Assembly (NCBI GenBank): GCA_903909925.1
Contig: CAIVXR010000224.1
Span: 1 to 45,046 of the forward strand
DNA: 45,046 nt
Direction of reading: 5' to 3'
Source: an uncultured beta proteobacterium
GTDB lineage: Bacteria > Pseudomonadota > Gammaproteobacteria > Burkholderiales > Burkholderiaceae
A model generated the notes under the pieces. It searched no databases and had not been told where the DNA came from. It saw only the letters and a program-made list of their open reading frames with translations. Within the stretch, counting starts at the first letter, position 1. Every line of letters begins with the position of its first letter. Shown here piece by piece: positions 8,201 through 16,760 of the stretch. A program made the translations under genes and the position numbers.

Positions 8201-10742
8201 GGGTAAAGAAAAAATAACTGGAAAGTCAGCAGATACCTCCCCAAGCAGCGGCGTTACTCCGCAAAAACCAGCAGCGGCGCCTACAACAACACCAGCTCCG
8301 GCTGCTGTTAAAGCAGATTTGAACGATGATGGGCTTGGTGCGGGTCAAAAAGTTGCGGCTACATCACCTCCTGTAATGGAAGATGATCTGCCTATAGATT
8401 TTGCAAACCGTGGTGGCCGTATGGGCTACGCATTAGGTAGCAGTATCCCTTACGGCGGATCTCAAGGTTACATCCCAGAAGAAGCTTATGAGATGCAACC
8501 TCCGCAAAAATTGCCAAGCAATGACGCTGAAATGAAAGCTGCGGCTCAAAGAGCTACATCGCAATCTAGCGGTTTAGGCACGGCTCTTAAAGGAGCAGCG
8601 GGCCTTAACTCAGCCTATAAATTGGGTAGCAAATACGCTCCTGAAACTATGGGTGCAATCAAGAGTGGCCTTTCCACCCTAACTGGAATTGGTGGCTCTG
8701 GTGCTGCCGCTGCTGGAACAGGTACTGCCGCCACGGAAGCCGCTGCTGCGGGCTTGGGTGCTGCTGCGCCGACCGCTGAAGCTGCATTAGGTGCTGCTGG
8801 AGCTACAGAAGCCGCTGGCGGCCTTGGTGCGTTAGCGTCAGGTGCTGGCAGCTTATTAGCTGATCTTGGACCGTTAGCTTTCCTTTTTGCTCTCAAGGAT
8901 GGTGGTCGTGCAGGCCATTACTCTGGCGGCATTGTCCCCCAACGCAAAGGCTATGACGGAGAAAATGGTAGCGCTGTCAAATCTGCATATGATCCCACTG
9001 AAATATTAACTCAAGCAGCAACCAATGCTGGCATTGATCCTGAGGAAATTAAATCTATTGGCAACGCCGAGAGCAGATTGAAGCCTCTCGGACCTGGAAC
9101 AATTGGCGATGATGGATCATCGGCTGGTTGGCTGCAAATGCACGTTGGTAATGTATCTCCCAAGTTTCCTAATCCAGGATTGGGTGATGACGCAATTAAA
9201 GCCATTCGGCCAGACCTTCATACAACTCTTTCACCTCAAGAAAAAGTTAATTGGCTTAATCAACCAGAAAACCAACTAGATATTGCTAAATTTGCTGCTA
9301 ATCATGCCTCCAAAAATGGGTGGGGTGCATGGTCTACTGCGAAAGGTCTTGGCCTTATGCCGGGCGGAGGAGAGTCCGCAGCAAGTTCAGGTCTTGGTAA
9401 AGCCTTAGATACAGGCACATTCCCAATCAGGCCCCCAGCTAACACTAAAGGCGATAAACAGGATTGGTCTGACTTCCTTACCAGCCGTCAGTTCATCATT
9501 CCAGCCCTGACAGCTATTGGGACAATGGGATCAACACCTACCCGTAACTTTGGCACAGCCCTTTCTGCTGGCCTGTTAGCTGGCGCACAAGCGTATCAGC
9601 CAACAGAAACATCAGCTATTGAACAAGAAAAGAAGCGTGCTGAAGCCGAAGAAAAAGGCGTTGATGTACAGATTAAGAAAGCTGCTCTCTATCAACGTAG
9701 ATTTGTTCAAGGTTATGGTTGGGAAGTTCTCGACCTCACTAAGCCTTATGCTGGATACGTTCCGATCACGGATGCAAAGGGGCAGCCTTTGCCCGGTATT
9801 GATCCTGTATTTGGTAAACAAATTCCAGTTGCTAAAGACAGCCAAGAAGGCCCGGAGATTAGTTCTCAATCCGCCGCTCAGACTAACATTCAAACTGGTA
9901 AGACTGAAACTCCAAACACAACAAAAACATCAACAATAGAGCCTTCAAAAGTCGAGGGTGTTGATCAAACTGTTGGATGGAAGGCAAGTACAAACATTCC
10001 CCAAAATTATCTGCCGCAAAACCAGTATGAAATTGCCAATGTTCCAGAGCAAGCAGCATCCATGCGGGATATTGGCAAGACAACTGTTGGCGAACAAAAT
10101 AAAAAAGCAAATGCTGCTTATGATCAGCTTACTCAGTTGAAAGCGATGGAAGCTGATTTTGAAGCTATACCGAAGACTGGCTTCAATACATTGGGGGCAT
10201 ACGCACCAGAAAAAACAAACATTGCTCGTAAAATCAATGATGTTTTGGCTACATTTGGGGCTGAACCGATGTTTGACAGCAGTGTTTTGGCAAATATTGA
10301 GCAGATTCATAAAGGCAGTACGCGCCTTGGATATGCTACATCATCTGCCATCAATAGCCGTGAGCCGGGATACATCATCACTGGCGCTATCAGAGCAAAC
10401 CCGAACATTGAGAATACGCCAGAAGGCTTTAAGCGCCTTACTAATGCGTTGCAGCAAGAGGCTCAAATCCAGCGAGATAAAGGCCAATTCTACAGCAATT
10501 ATATGGCTCGTTTCGGTCACTTAGATGGAGCTGAGGATATGTTCTTTAAGTTGAATCCACCTGAGAGATATATTGCTAGGGCAGTTGCTGCATCGGTCGA
10601 TCCTGTATGGATACAAAATTTGCGCGAACATAGCCCAGACACAAAAGAGAACAAGAATGGTCCGACATTGCGTGAATTGATTGATGAAAAGTACGGCAAA
10701 GGTACAACCAATATCTTGATGGGCGGAGGTCCACGTGGCTGA
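5256..10742 (+). CDS. 1828-aa multidomain virion protein: Q/A-rich N-terminus, internal peptidase S74-like chaperone domain, two DUF4214-like modules, KVVDP repeats, Gly/Tyr-rich low-complexity segment, GGR motifs, lysozyme/transglycosylase-like domain
   Basis: Single long ORF. SDKRLKEGAEQVGKTNDGLPIYRYRYKGDDRTQIGLMAQDVEKEHPDAVG...YKTVDY (S74); IYRDQLGRSPSSSAETYYWQNELASG and MYQGVLGREADEQGMNYWKNDLANG (DUF4214); IGNAESRLKPLGPGTIGDDGSSAGWLQMHVG (lysozyme-like). Confidence 0.8.
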   Translation: MCGGGGTSSVSSVNIPPEVLQNYKDVFERAKGVAAQPFVPYSQDPNAFVAGMTPTQQAAIANTNAAQGMANPDVQAGQAMIGRGMQQASPYMNQAGGLTNRGLGAGQQYANMANRYLGAGTQNVNPGNLNTQQYMSPYTESVVQTTQRAMNQQQAQQLAQQQADQIRSGAFGGDRGGISRANLMGQQSLAQAQAIAPLYQQGYQNAQQTAAQQQAQALAAAQANRAAQQYGAQQAAALGQQQFGQNLSAAQQQMGLGQALYGQNLGQGQAYAGLGLQNQAAQLAAAQQQMQAGQTQQQTDQAAKTAMYNQFQQQQGFPYQQAQFLGNLAMGTGALSGSTTTTNSSSSGLFSDKRLKEGAEQVGKTNDGLPIYRYRYKGDDRTQIGLMAQDVEKEHPDAVGSSHGYKTVDYKKATDGAVRASRAYGGGLDPNSMGGSVYEPGAYADGGLLPRGGYADGGTPYDLSSTGYQFNPETGMYQRDLGDGESASMTPAELQQYDVSSYLPSTIGSQTADANAQQIAQIYRDQLGRSPSSSAETYYWQNELASGKTIDQVKAEIAGSPESVGYHQLPGTKVVDPVTKVVDPVTKVVDPGTKVVDPSTKVVTPIKTPTTTAAAGAANPNIQTPLTYDASKFAPSMAPMRNRYGSYVAPLWNTASSFDMTAPIQSMYQGVLGREADEQGMNYWKNDLANGGQNLQDMYFNFLKSNEYQNQSQAGLGNTYGGYGGPLGGYGDSSGSLGGFGGYGNQFGGMGGYGSNFGGYGNQGFGGYGGGYGGMGGYQSMGGYGGGLGGFGNMGSYGGYDSSGWGGQPSFGGFGNSGGYGGGYGGMSQGFSPMGGYGGYQALGGYGNLGGYGGGYGGLMPPQQTQQASPSSSTSSSTAPTSGPAAFNRGGRTGYAYGSVVDANDAAALQAQIAAGIPGQTMPGAQSAIPNKLLHVPKLIVSDYRPPAQKTPFEHAQEMVAFSRGVNELAGKDTLTRNLFDWGKEKITGKSADTSPSSGVTPQKPAAAPTTTPAPAAVKADLNDDGLGAGQKVAATSPPVMEDDLPIDFANRGGRMGYALGSSIPYGGSQGYIPEEAYEMQPPQKLPSNDAEMKAAAQRATSQSSGLGTALKGAAGLNSAYKLGSKYAPETMGAIKSGLSTLTGIGGSGAAAAGTGTAATEAAAAGLGAAAPTAEAALGAAGATEAAGGLGALASGAGSLLADLGPLAFLFALKDGGRAGHYSGGIVPQRKGYDGENGSAVKSAYDPTEILTQAATNAGIDPEEIKSIGNAESRLKPLGPGTIGDDGSSAGWLQMHVGNVSPKFPNPGLGDDAIKAIRPDLHTTLSPQEKVNWLNQPENQLDIAKFAANHASKNGWGAWSTAKGLGLMPGGGESAASSGLGKALDTGTFPIRPPANTKGDKQDWSDFLTSRQFIIPALTAIGTMGSTPTRNFGTALSAGLLAGAQAYQPTETSAIEQEKKRAEAEEKGVDVQIKKAALYQRRFVQGYGWEVLDLTKPYAGYVPITDAKGQPLPGIDPVFGKQIPVAKDSQEGPEISSQSAAQTNIQTGKTETPNTTKTSTIEPSKVEGVDQTVGWKASTNIPQNYLPQNQYEIANVPEQAASMRDIGKTTVGEQNKKANAAYDQLTQLKAMEADFEAIPKTGFNTLGAYAPEKTNIARKINDVLATFGAEPMFDSSVLANIEQIHKGSTRLGYATSSAINSREPGYIITGAIRANPNIENTPEGFKRLTNALQQEAQIQRDKGQFYSNYMARFGHLDGAEDMFFKLNPPERYIARAVAASVDPVWIQNLREHSPDTKENKNGPTLRELIDEKYGKGTTNILMGGGPRG
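6969..7073 (+). repeat. five tandem 21-bp units encoding TKVVDPx
   Basis: TKVVDPV TKVVDPV TKVVDPG TKVVDPS TKVVTPI read directly. Confidence 0.9.
7417..7833 (+). repeat. Gly/Tyr/Phe-rich low-complexity coding repeat (GGYGG/GGFGG)
   Basis: About 140 residues of GGY/GGF/GGM repeats inside the 1828-aa ORF. Confidence 0.9.
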
Positions 10743-13425
10743 TAATCTTCCCGAAGGCACTTTTTTTGCCCGCCCAAAGTCTGACGAAGAGAAGCAGCGT
10801 GAAGCAAGTGCTGGGGTGGAGCCTTTGGCTCAGGGCGTTAAATTCAAGCGTCCTGCGGGAGAAGAAGAGCCTGTTGGCCAATTAAAAGACGTCGGCATGG
10901 GGGCTGCGTCTGGCTTAACAAAGGGTGTTATTGGATTGCCCGGAATGGTGGGCGGAATTGGTCAAATTTATGATATGGCCGGAGCAAAAAAAGACGAGCT
11001 AATAGCATCTGCTGCGGAAAACTTGGGATTGCTCCCTAAAGGGAAAACTGCTGAAGATTTATTAAAAAGCACAAGAAAATTAGAATCTTCTTTTCAAACT
11101 CCCGCAGAACAAGCCGGATACGTTAATAAAATATACGGGATTCCCTTTCCTACCCCATCTGGATCAATTAAAGCAGCAGAAGATATTGTTGCTAAAACTG
11201 GTGCAAACATATCCCCCCTTACTCAATATGAAGCTAAAACAGGTCCGGGGCGTATTGCGCAAGGCACGACGGAATTTATACCATCAGCTTTAGCTGGCCC
11301 TGGCGGCATATTATCAAAATTAGCAACTGGATCTGTTGGCGGATTGACAGGACAGACAGCAAAAGAAATTGCGCGCCAATCTAATATGTCCCCTGGATAC
11401 CAAACTTTTTGGGAAACTCTTGGAACAGTTTTAGGAAGCGGTGCTATTAGCGCGGGACTATCTAGGTATGCCGCAAAGGACCCTGCAAAGCAACTTGAAA
11501 TGGCTCAAAGGTTTGCTGGTCAGGGTCTCAGAGAAAGTGTTAAAAACCCTTCTCAGATCCAAACTGATTTACAACGTCGATCAGCATTAGCTGCCAGGCC
11601 GGGTGCTTTGCCGACTGATGTTCAATTAACGCCAGCGCAATTGTTGAAAAGCGGTGAACTGCAAAATCTTCAACAGCGCCTTATGGGACTTGCGCCAAAT
11701 AGCCCTGAGGCAAACGCATTACAGCAGCAAATCATTGCATCAAAAAATGCCATGCAGTCGTCTGCTGAACAGGTTAAAGGAATTGTTGAGCCGACAATTC
11801 CAACAACCAATATGTCATCTGCAATTGGTTTATCTGGAGATAATCCCCAAAATTTATCTTCAATTGCAGCCAGGGGTGCGTTTGACGCGCTACATACGGC
11901 CAAAAAATCTGCTTCAGATTTGGCGTGGGAAAATCCATTGCTCAAGCAGACTAATGTTTATAAAGACAGAGCATTAAATTTAATTAAAGAGCATTTAGAC
12001 GACATTGGGTTAACTGATAGATCTAGAATTGACCCAGAGGTTACCAACTTAATAAATACGTTTGAAAAATCAAAAGGTTCAACAATACCACTAATGGACG
12101 TTCAAAATTTGCGCGCTATGGTCGGTGATAAAAGCCGAAGGGCATATGCATCTAATGAACCCGCCCTTGGAAAAATACATAAAGATTTAGCAACTAAACT
12201 CCATGACATTTTAGCCGATAGCCCTAACATGCAATTTGGTGATACGGCTGGTGCAAAGTTTGCTGCTTGGGACCAAGCTAGAGCTGCTACAAAAGATTAT
12301 TATGATACTTTTCGGCCCGATTTTATGGGCAAATTAGCGGCTAAAAACGCGGGTGCGCCAGTAATATCTTCGGAAGCGGTTTTTGATAATATGTTTTCTG
12401 GCAGAAATGCTGCTAGAAACCTTCAAGAAACAAGATCAGCGCTTGGTACATCAATTGATCCCCATGTCTCAGATTGGATCATGGGCGATCTTACTAAAAA
12501 CGGAACAAAACTTGATATTAAGCAAAGCGATGTCAGCAGGTATCTTGCTGACCCAAAGAACGCAGCAATTGTTGATCAGGTTCCCGGATTGCGCGATAGG
12601 CTTACTAACCTTGCGCAGAAGGCTGGAGAGTCAGAACAGCAAGCTCTTGTTAGGAATGCGAAGGATGCTTTTGGCAGGATTGCTGAATCTGGCAACCCTC
12701 AAAGAATTTCCGATTTTTTAAGTACGCATGGGGACCTTCTAAAAAGCACCCTTACTAATCCCAATGAGCGGCAATTCATTGACTCCATCCAGCGCGCAGC
12801 GAACCTAATGGCTCCTGCTCAGGCTGGTATTTCGTCATACAGTAAAACACTCAATGCCCTTGAAAATGGCAGAATGATTGATGTCATTCTTGGCAATAAA
12901 ATTGGCATATTATCTGATTATGCTGCTGGTGAAATTTTATCACAACTTTTCTCCGTTGCGTCTGGAGTCCAGACCGGAATTGGAACTGGTGCTGGATTTA
13001 TAGCGGCTGGTAAAACGCTACTCGGCGGAGGCCAAGCATCCAATTTAGCTGATGCAGTAAGCAAAGTCATTTTGGGTGATGTAAAGGGATTGACAGTTCA
13101 GCAGCTCCAAAAAGCTGCCGCCGATCCAGAACTAATGCGCCTGCTGATGAGCAAACCATCATCAGAAGTAGCAATGAATCTTCATAAACGCCTAATGGCT
13201 ATGGGACTTGGTATTGAACAAGTTCATGCGGTTGAGAATAAGCCTGATCAAAACCGCCGTGTCCGTGCTTCTGGTGGCCGTATCTCAACGTCATCATTAG
13301 GCGATAAGCTTGTCTTGGCGGCAGAAAGAGCTAAAAAGGAAAACAGCAAGGCTACTGAGCCGCTGTTGAATGTCAATGATGAGAGCATCGCCAAAGCTCT
13401 GGAAATCGCCAATAGGAACCTCTGA
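10735..13425 (+). CDS. internal virion / DNA-ejection-like protein, C-terminal GGR motif
   Basis: 896 aa, helical with Gly/Ala hydrophobic stretches near both ends (GMGAASGLTKGVIGLPGMVGGIGQ; GIGTGAGFIAAGKTLLGGG); follows the 1828-aa protein with 8-bp overlap. Confidence 0.55.
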   Translation: MADNLPEGTFFARPKSDEEKQREASAGVEPLAQGVKFKRPAGEEEPVGQLKDVGMGAASGLTKGVIGLPGMVGGIGQIYDMAGAKKDELIASAAENLGLLPKGKTAEDLLKSTRKLESSFQTPAEQAGYVNKIYGIPFPTPSGSIKAAEDIVAKTGANISPLTQYEAKTGPGRIAQGTTEFIPSALAGPGGILSKLATGSVGGLTGQTAKEIARQSNMSPGYQTFWETLGTVLGSGAISAGLSRYAAKDPAKQLEMAQRFAGQGLRESVKNPSQIQTDLQRRSALAARPGALPTDVQLTPAQLLKSGELQNLQQRLMGLAPNSPEANALQQQIIASKNAMQSSAEQVKGIVEPTIPTTNMSSAIGLSGDNPQNLSSIAARGAFDALHTAKKSASDLAWENPLLKQTNVYKDRALNLIKEHLDDIGLTDRSRIDPEVTNLINTFEKSKGSTIPLMDVQNLRAMVGDKSRRAYASNEPALGKIHKDLATKLHDILADSPNMQFGDTAGAKFAAWDQARAATKDYYDTFRPDFMGKLAAKNAGAPVISSEAVFDNMFSGRNAARNLQETRSALGTSIDPHVSDWIMGDLTKNGTKLDIKQSDVSRYLADPKNAAIVDQVPGLRDRLTNLAQKAGESEQQALVRNAKDAFGRIAESGNPQRISDFLSTHGDLLKSTLTNPNERQFIDSIQRAANLMAPAQAGISSYSKTLNALENGRMIDVILGNKIGILSDYAAGEILSQLFSVASGVQTGIGTGAGFIAAGKTLLGGGQASNLADAVSKVILGDVKGLTVQQLQKAAADPELMRLLMSKPSSEVAMNLHKRLMAMGLGIEQVHAVENKPDQNRRVRASGGRISTSSLGDKLVLAAERAKKENSKATEPLLNVNDESIAKALEIANRNL

Positions 13426-13433
13426 GGGTAAAA

Positions 13434-14117
13434 ATGGTTGACTATACGCTCACTACGAACAAGGCGATCATCAAGCCTAATTTCAACACCTATATTGATG
13501 ACTGGAACACCCCGGTAAATACCGACTGGGACATCATTGATAAGGCGTTTGGCGGTACGTACACAGTCTCGCTTTCAAGCAGCGATGTGACGCTTTCACA
13601 GGCTAATTGCCAGAACGTGCATATCCTATTGACTGGGGCATTGTCAGCAAATGTGACGGTTAAGTTCCCATCTGGTGTGTCTGGCTTCTTCATCGTCGAT
13701 AACACCACCACAGGGGCTTATAACATTACCCTGTCATCTAATGCTGGTGGCCCCTATTCGGTCTTGGCAGTCAAAGACGCTAATACCTTGATCTGGACAG
13801 ACGGCAGCAGCGTTTATCTAGCTGACAACTCACCTGTCACTGGCGGCGCTGGCATTGATGTCACAGGCACGGTGATCTCGCTTCAGGTTCCTGTAGCGGT
13901 TGCTAATGGCGGTACAGGCCAAACAGCCTTCACTAATGGCCAACTGCTGATCGGTAATACTGGCACTGGCGGCCTTTCATCAGCAACTCTGACTGCTGGT
14001 TCCAATATCACCATAACCAATGGGCCTGGCACGATTACCATTGCCTCCAGTGGAGGGGGTGGGGGTGGCGGTCTGCCAAACCCCTTTGCTGTCAGCTATC
14101 TTATTGCTGGGATCTGA
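13434..14117 (+). CDS. tail fibre / receptor-binding-like protein
   Basis: 227 aa; VANGGTGQTAFTNGQLLIGNTGTGGLSSATLTAGSNITITNGPGTITIASSGGGGGGG is a common tail-fibre repeat pattern. Confidence 0.7.
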   Translation: MVDYTLTTNKAIIKPNFNTYIDDWNTPVNTDWDIIDKAFGGTYTVSLSSSDVTLSQANCQNVHILLTGALSANVTVKFPSGVSGFFIVDNTTTGAYNITLSSNAGGPYSVLAVKDANTLIWTDGSSVYLADNSPVTGGAGIDVTGTVISLQVPVAVANGGTGQTAFTNGQLLIGNTGTGGLSSATLTAGSNITITNGPGTITIASSGGGGGGGLPNPFAVSYLIAGI

Positions 14118-14868
14118 TAATATCGCCAAGCAAAAGCGATAATATGCTATTGTATTTGACCATGTAGGCATCGTCTATGTGGTCAAACTGCCCTCTAAAG
14201 TACGTCTCATAGGCATGAACAGCGTAGCAGTTAAATAGCTTCTTAAACTCCACAATATGCTCCCTAGGATCAAGCAAAAGGTAGTTCTGCTTTAGATCGA
14301 GCGGGAAGAACAGCTCTTGAGGGGCAATCTTGCATAGATCGGGGTACATTAGCGCCAGGTCGTGAGGCAGGTTAACAGCATGGCTGGCCCACTTGCCGCT
14401 TGCCATGTACTCAGGGATTTTATCCCGCCACATCTTCAAGAACTCAGATCCGGGCTTAGCGATGATCGGAGCCATAGCAACGGAGTCAGGGCTTTCTCGG
14501 CCTAGGGTCAGGTCAGCGTTCTGGAACGGGGACAATCCACGGAGGACTAATGTGTCTGTATCGAGATAATACCCACCATATTCGATCATAATATCGAGGC
14601 GCAAAGTGTCTGCTTGATATTGGACATATTCCAGCACAACCCTGCCAATGCAGTCTGGCGGTGTGATAGGAACAATCTCAAATAGCTTTGAGGCACGATC
14701 CCAATGAATACTCCCCTCTGGCGGCTTGTTATTGTGCATGAGGATCTTATCAAACTTGCCATAGGTCTTTGCCGCCATGATAGCCAGCATGTTTAGATAG
14801 CTGAACGGTCTGGATTTTGGACCAGTGATCCATATGAAATGGGCAATATTGGGTACAGGATCAGTCAT
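14101..14868 (-). CDS. GT32-type (DXD) glycosyltransferase
   Basis: IAHFIWITG...; QADTLRLDIMIEYGGYYLDTDTLVLRGLSPF contains the DXD motif in the expected GT32 context. Confidence 0.8.
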   Translation of the reverse strand: MTDPVPNIAHFIWITGPKSRPFSYLNMLAIMAAKTYGKFDKILMHNNKPPEGSIHWDRASKLFEIVPITPPDCIGRVVLEYVQYQADTLRLDIMIEYGGYYLDTDTLVLRGLSPFQNADLTLGRESPDSVAMAPIIAKPGSEFLKMWRDKIPEYMASGKWASHAVNLPHDLALMYPDLCKIAPQELFFPLDLKQNYLLLDPREHIVEFKKLFNCYAVHAYETYFRGQFDHIDDAYMVKYNSILSLLLGDIIRSQQ

Positions 14869-14869
14869 T

Positions 14870-15214
14870 TCACTTCTCCAAATACTCTGATGTTAACACA
14901 ATAAATCCATCTTGCGGTTGATCAGTGTCAAAATATCGAACTACCCCTGTAGTAGGATTATATTGCGTATGCTTTAGCGTGAATGTATGGCCATTCAATC
15001 GCGTCAGTGTTTGACCGTAGTAAGGTGGTTTCATATCGAAGCTAGGATCTGGATATTTGGTAGAATCTCTAAGCCTACCAAGGCCCATAATAGTGAAGGC
15101 ATTGTCTACAAGTTCATGATCTTTTTTATTTTGGTGATTAAATTTCCATTCATTCTTGAATGATTGCCAAGAAGATTTAAATCGCAGCCATTGTCGTTTG
15201 ATGTAGTTAAGCAT
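14870..15214 (-). CDS. hypothetical phage protein
   Basis: 114 aa; contiguous with the leftward gene block. Confidence 0.5.
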   Translation of the reverse strand: MLNYIKRQWLRFKSSWQSFKNEWKFNHQNKKDHELVDNAFTIMGLGRLRDSTKYPDPSFDMKPPYYGQTLTRLNGHTFTLKHTQYNPTTGVVRYFDTDQPQDGFIVLTSEYLEK

Positions 15215-15217
15215 TTT

Positions 15218-15511
15218 TCATTCCCCCTTAGGTGCAGCTGGCAAAGGCATCCATTGTTTCATCCAATCTTCGTTAATCACGGGGGGAGCATAAGCGCTTA
15301 ACCACCACCCCTCGTTAGTATAAATAACTATTTCAATGTCACCACTGCCCATATGCGCTAAAAATGGCTTTCCGTCTTTGGGTGCTGTACGGATAGGTTT
15401 CCATTTAATTTTATCCAGTTTTTTTGTGATCAATCTTCCCATATCAATGCAAAGATCTAGTTGTTCTCTCAACAATTTGTTTTCTTTTTTGCAATCCTCC
15501 AGCTCATCCAT
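15218..15511 (-). CDS. DUF551-like phage protein
   Basis: MDELEDCKKEN... KWKPIRTAPKDGKPFLAH ... WMKQWMPLPAAP, the W-P-x-x-TAPKDG / WMPLPxxP pattern. Confidence 0.65.
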   Translation of the reverse strand: MDELEDCKKENKLLREQLDLCIDMGRLITKKLDKIKWKPIRTAPKDGKPFLAHMGSGDIEIVIYTNEGWWLSAYAPPVINEDWMKQWMPLPAAPKGE

Positions 15512-15758
15512 TTGTTTTCTCCTTAGGTGGCTCCGACAAAGGCATCCAATGTGTCGGAATGACGGCTCCAGATGAAGCCGAATTTCTCCAAAACCCACCA
15601 TCTCTTGTTTGGTGAAAATACATGAGTTTGTGCTTTAGTTTTGTAGCTTTTGGATCATAACCCAAGACAATCCTGCCATCTTTAGGTGCGGTGTCCATCG
15701 GTTGCCAATTAAGAACATTAAATTGGCTGTAATGATCGGTGGTTGTGTAGTCAGTCAT
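15504..15758 (-). CDS. second DUF551-like phage protein
   Basis: MTDYTTTDHYSQFNVLNWQPMDTAPKDGRIVLGY ... THWMPLSEPPKEK; overlaps the next gene's start. Confidence 0.65.
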   Translation of the reverse strand: MTDYTTTDHYSQFNVLNWQPMDTAPKDGRIVLGYDPKATKLKHKLMYFHQTRDGGFWRNSASSGAVIPTHWMPLSEPPKEKTNG

Positions 15759-15783
15759 ATTGCCCCCTAATGTTTCTATGTCG

Positions 15784-16011
15784 TTATCCATTGCTCGTAA
15801 CAAAATGGGATAGATTTACTTCTCTTTCGAGTAACCCAATGATGTCGCCCAAGACATCCAGTTTTGTGATCCCATCCATCCCCAAAAACTCTAATGTTAA
15901 CGTAACATCACCTTCAACCACATTTTCTTTCAGCCATAATGTTCCAATTCTTGTCCCTTTTGTCCGTTCTCCTTCATAGGATTCACCAGCAAATCTTTCA
16001 GGATTCCTCAT
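15784..16011 (-). CDS. small phage protein
   Basis: MRNPERFAGESYEGERTKGTRIGTLWLKENVVEGDVTLTLEF...; Shine-Dalgarno GGAGGGG is encoded in the preceding ORF's ALEGK C-terminus. Confidence 0.6.
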   Translation of the reverse strand: MRNPERFAGESYEGERTKGTRIGTLWLKENVVEGDVTLTLEFLGMDGITKLDVLGDIIGLLEREVNLSHFVTSNG

Positions 16012-16216
16012 GTTCTTTCCCCTCCAATGCTTTTCTGGCGCGTTCAAGGTCTTGATGCGACACCATGCCATAATCAATCAAACGCCGCAGCGCCGCCTCC
16101 AGCTTTTCGATACGATTCGCTCGTTTTGTCAGTTCTTTGTTGTAATGAACTAAGCAATCTTGCCACATATGCAGTGTCATTTCCCCAAGCTCTGGTAACT
16201 TGATATTGTCACTCAT
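15998..16216 (-). CDS. small coiled-coil protein, ALEGK family (copy A)
   Basis: MSDNIKLPELGEMTL...RIEKLEAALRRLIDYGMVSHQDLERARKALEGKEHEES. Confidence 0.65.
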   Translation of the reverse strand: MSDNIKLPELGEMTLHMWQDCLVHYNKELTKRANRIEKLEAALRRLIDYGMVSHQDLERARKALEGKEHEES

Positions 16217-16454
16217 CTTTCCCCTCCAGTGCTTTACGGGCGATTCGTCCGGGCCAATATTTGTCTTCAGGCTCCGTGTAAGCGATTTCCCGCAGCGCCG
16301 CTTGTAGTTCTTCAACACGGTGAAAACAGTGATGTAAATCATCCTCCAGCGTCTCGATGCGGTCGGCGGATTCTACGCACACTGGATTGCCACATAGACA
16401 GTTAATGTCAGATGCTCCCCTATCGCGCAGCCGCTTCACAAGATCGTCGGTCAT
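16209..16454 (-). CDS. small coiled-coil protein, ALEGK family (copy B)
   Basis: MTDDLVKRLRDRGASDIN...RVEELQAALREIAYTEPEDKYWPGRIARKALEGKDE. Confidence 0.65.
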   Translation of the reverse strand: MTDDLVKRLRDRGASDINCLCGNPVCVESADRIETLEDDLHHCFHRVEELQAALREIAYTEPEDKYWPGRIARKALEGKDE

Positions 16455-16555
16455 GGCGCGTTCCTTAGAACGTTAACTATCACCCAAGCTACAATTCCGA
16501 TGAAAACAATATCGGTTAAAGGGTCCATAAATGCCTTTATAATTTCAGTTGTCAC
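16451..16555 (-). CDS. 34-aa single-TM micro-protein with GTG start, missing from the supplied ORF track
   Basis: Reverse complement of 16451-16555 translates to MTTEIIKAFMDPLTDIVFIGIVAWVIVNVLRNAP*; starts right after GGAGGGGAAAA and stops overlapping the ATG at 16454. Confidence 0.6.
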   Translation of the reverse strand: MTTEIIKAFMDPLTDIVFIGIVAWVIVNVLRNAP

Positions 16556-16760
16556 TTTTCCCCTCCATTGCTTTGCGGACGATGTTCATAACGTCACCCA
16601 AAAATGGCCCATCCTCAACTACAAGCGTGCTGTCCCAATCAATCACCGCCCGCAGCGCCGCCTCCAGCTTCTCGATGCGGACTTCTAATTTTGCAACGTG
16701 TCCGGCGCGACGCATTGCCTCAAGCGTGTCAGGGTTGATAACTTTATAACGATCACTCAT
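16545..16760 (-). CDS. small coiled-coil protein, ALEGK family (copy C)
   Basis: MSDRYKVINPDTLEAMRRAGHVAKLEVRIEKLEAALRAVIDWDS...IVRKAMEGKSDN. Confidence 0.65.
   Translation of the reverse strand: MSDRYKVINPDTLEAMRRAGHVAKLEVRIEKLEAALRAVIDWDSTLVVEDGPFLGDVMNIVRKAMEGKSDN

Noticed and set aside
9612-10310. Antisense ORFs 9612-9893, 9883-10110 and 9945-10310
   Set aside because: Opposite the 1828-aa virion ORF, mutually overlapping, without motifs or RBS context.
13434-14117. Diversity-generating retroelement target in the tail fibre
   Set aside because: No reverse transcriptase ORF and no template repeat seen anywhere in the window.
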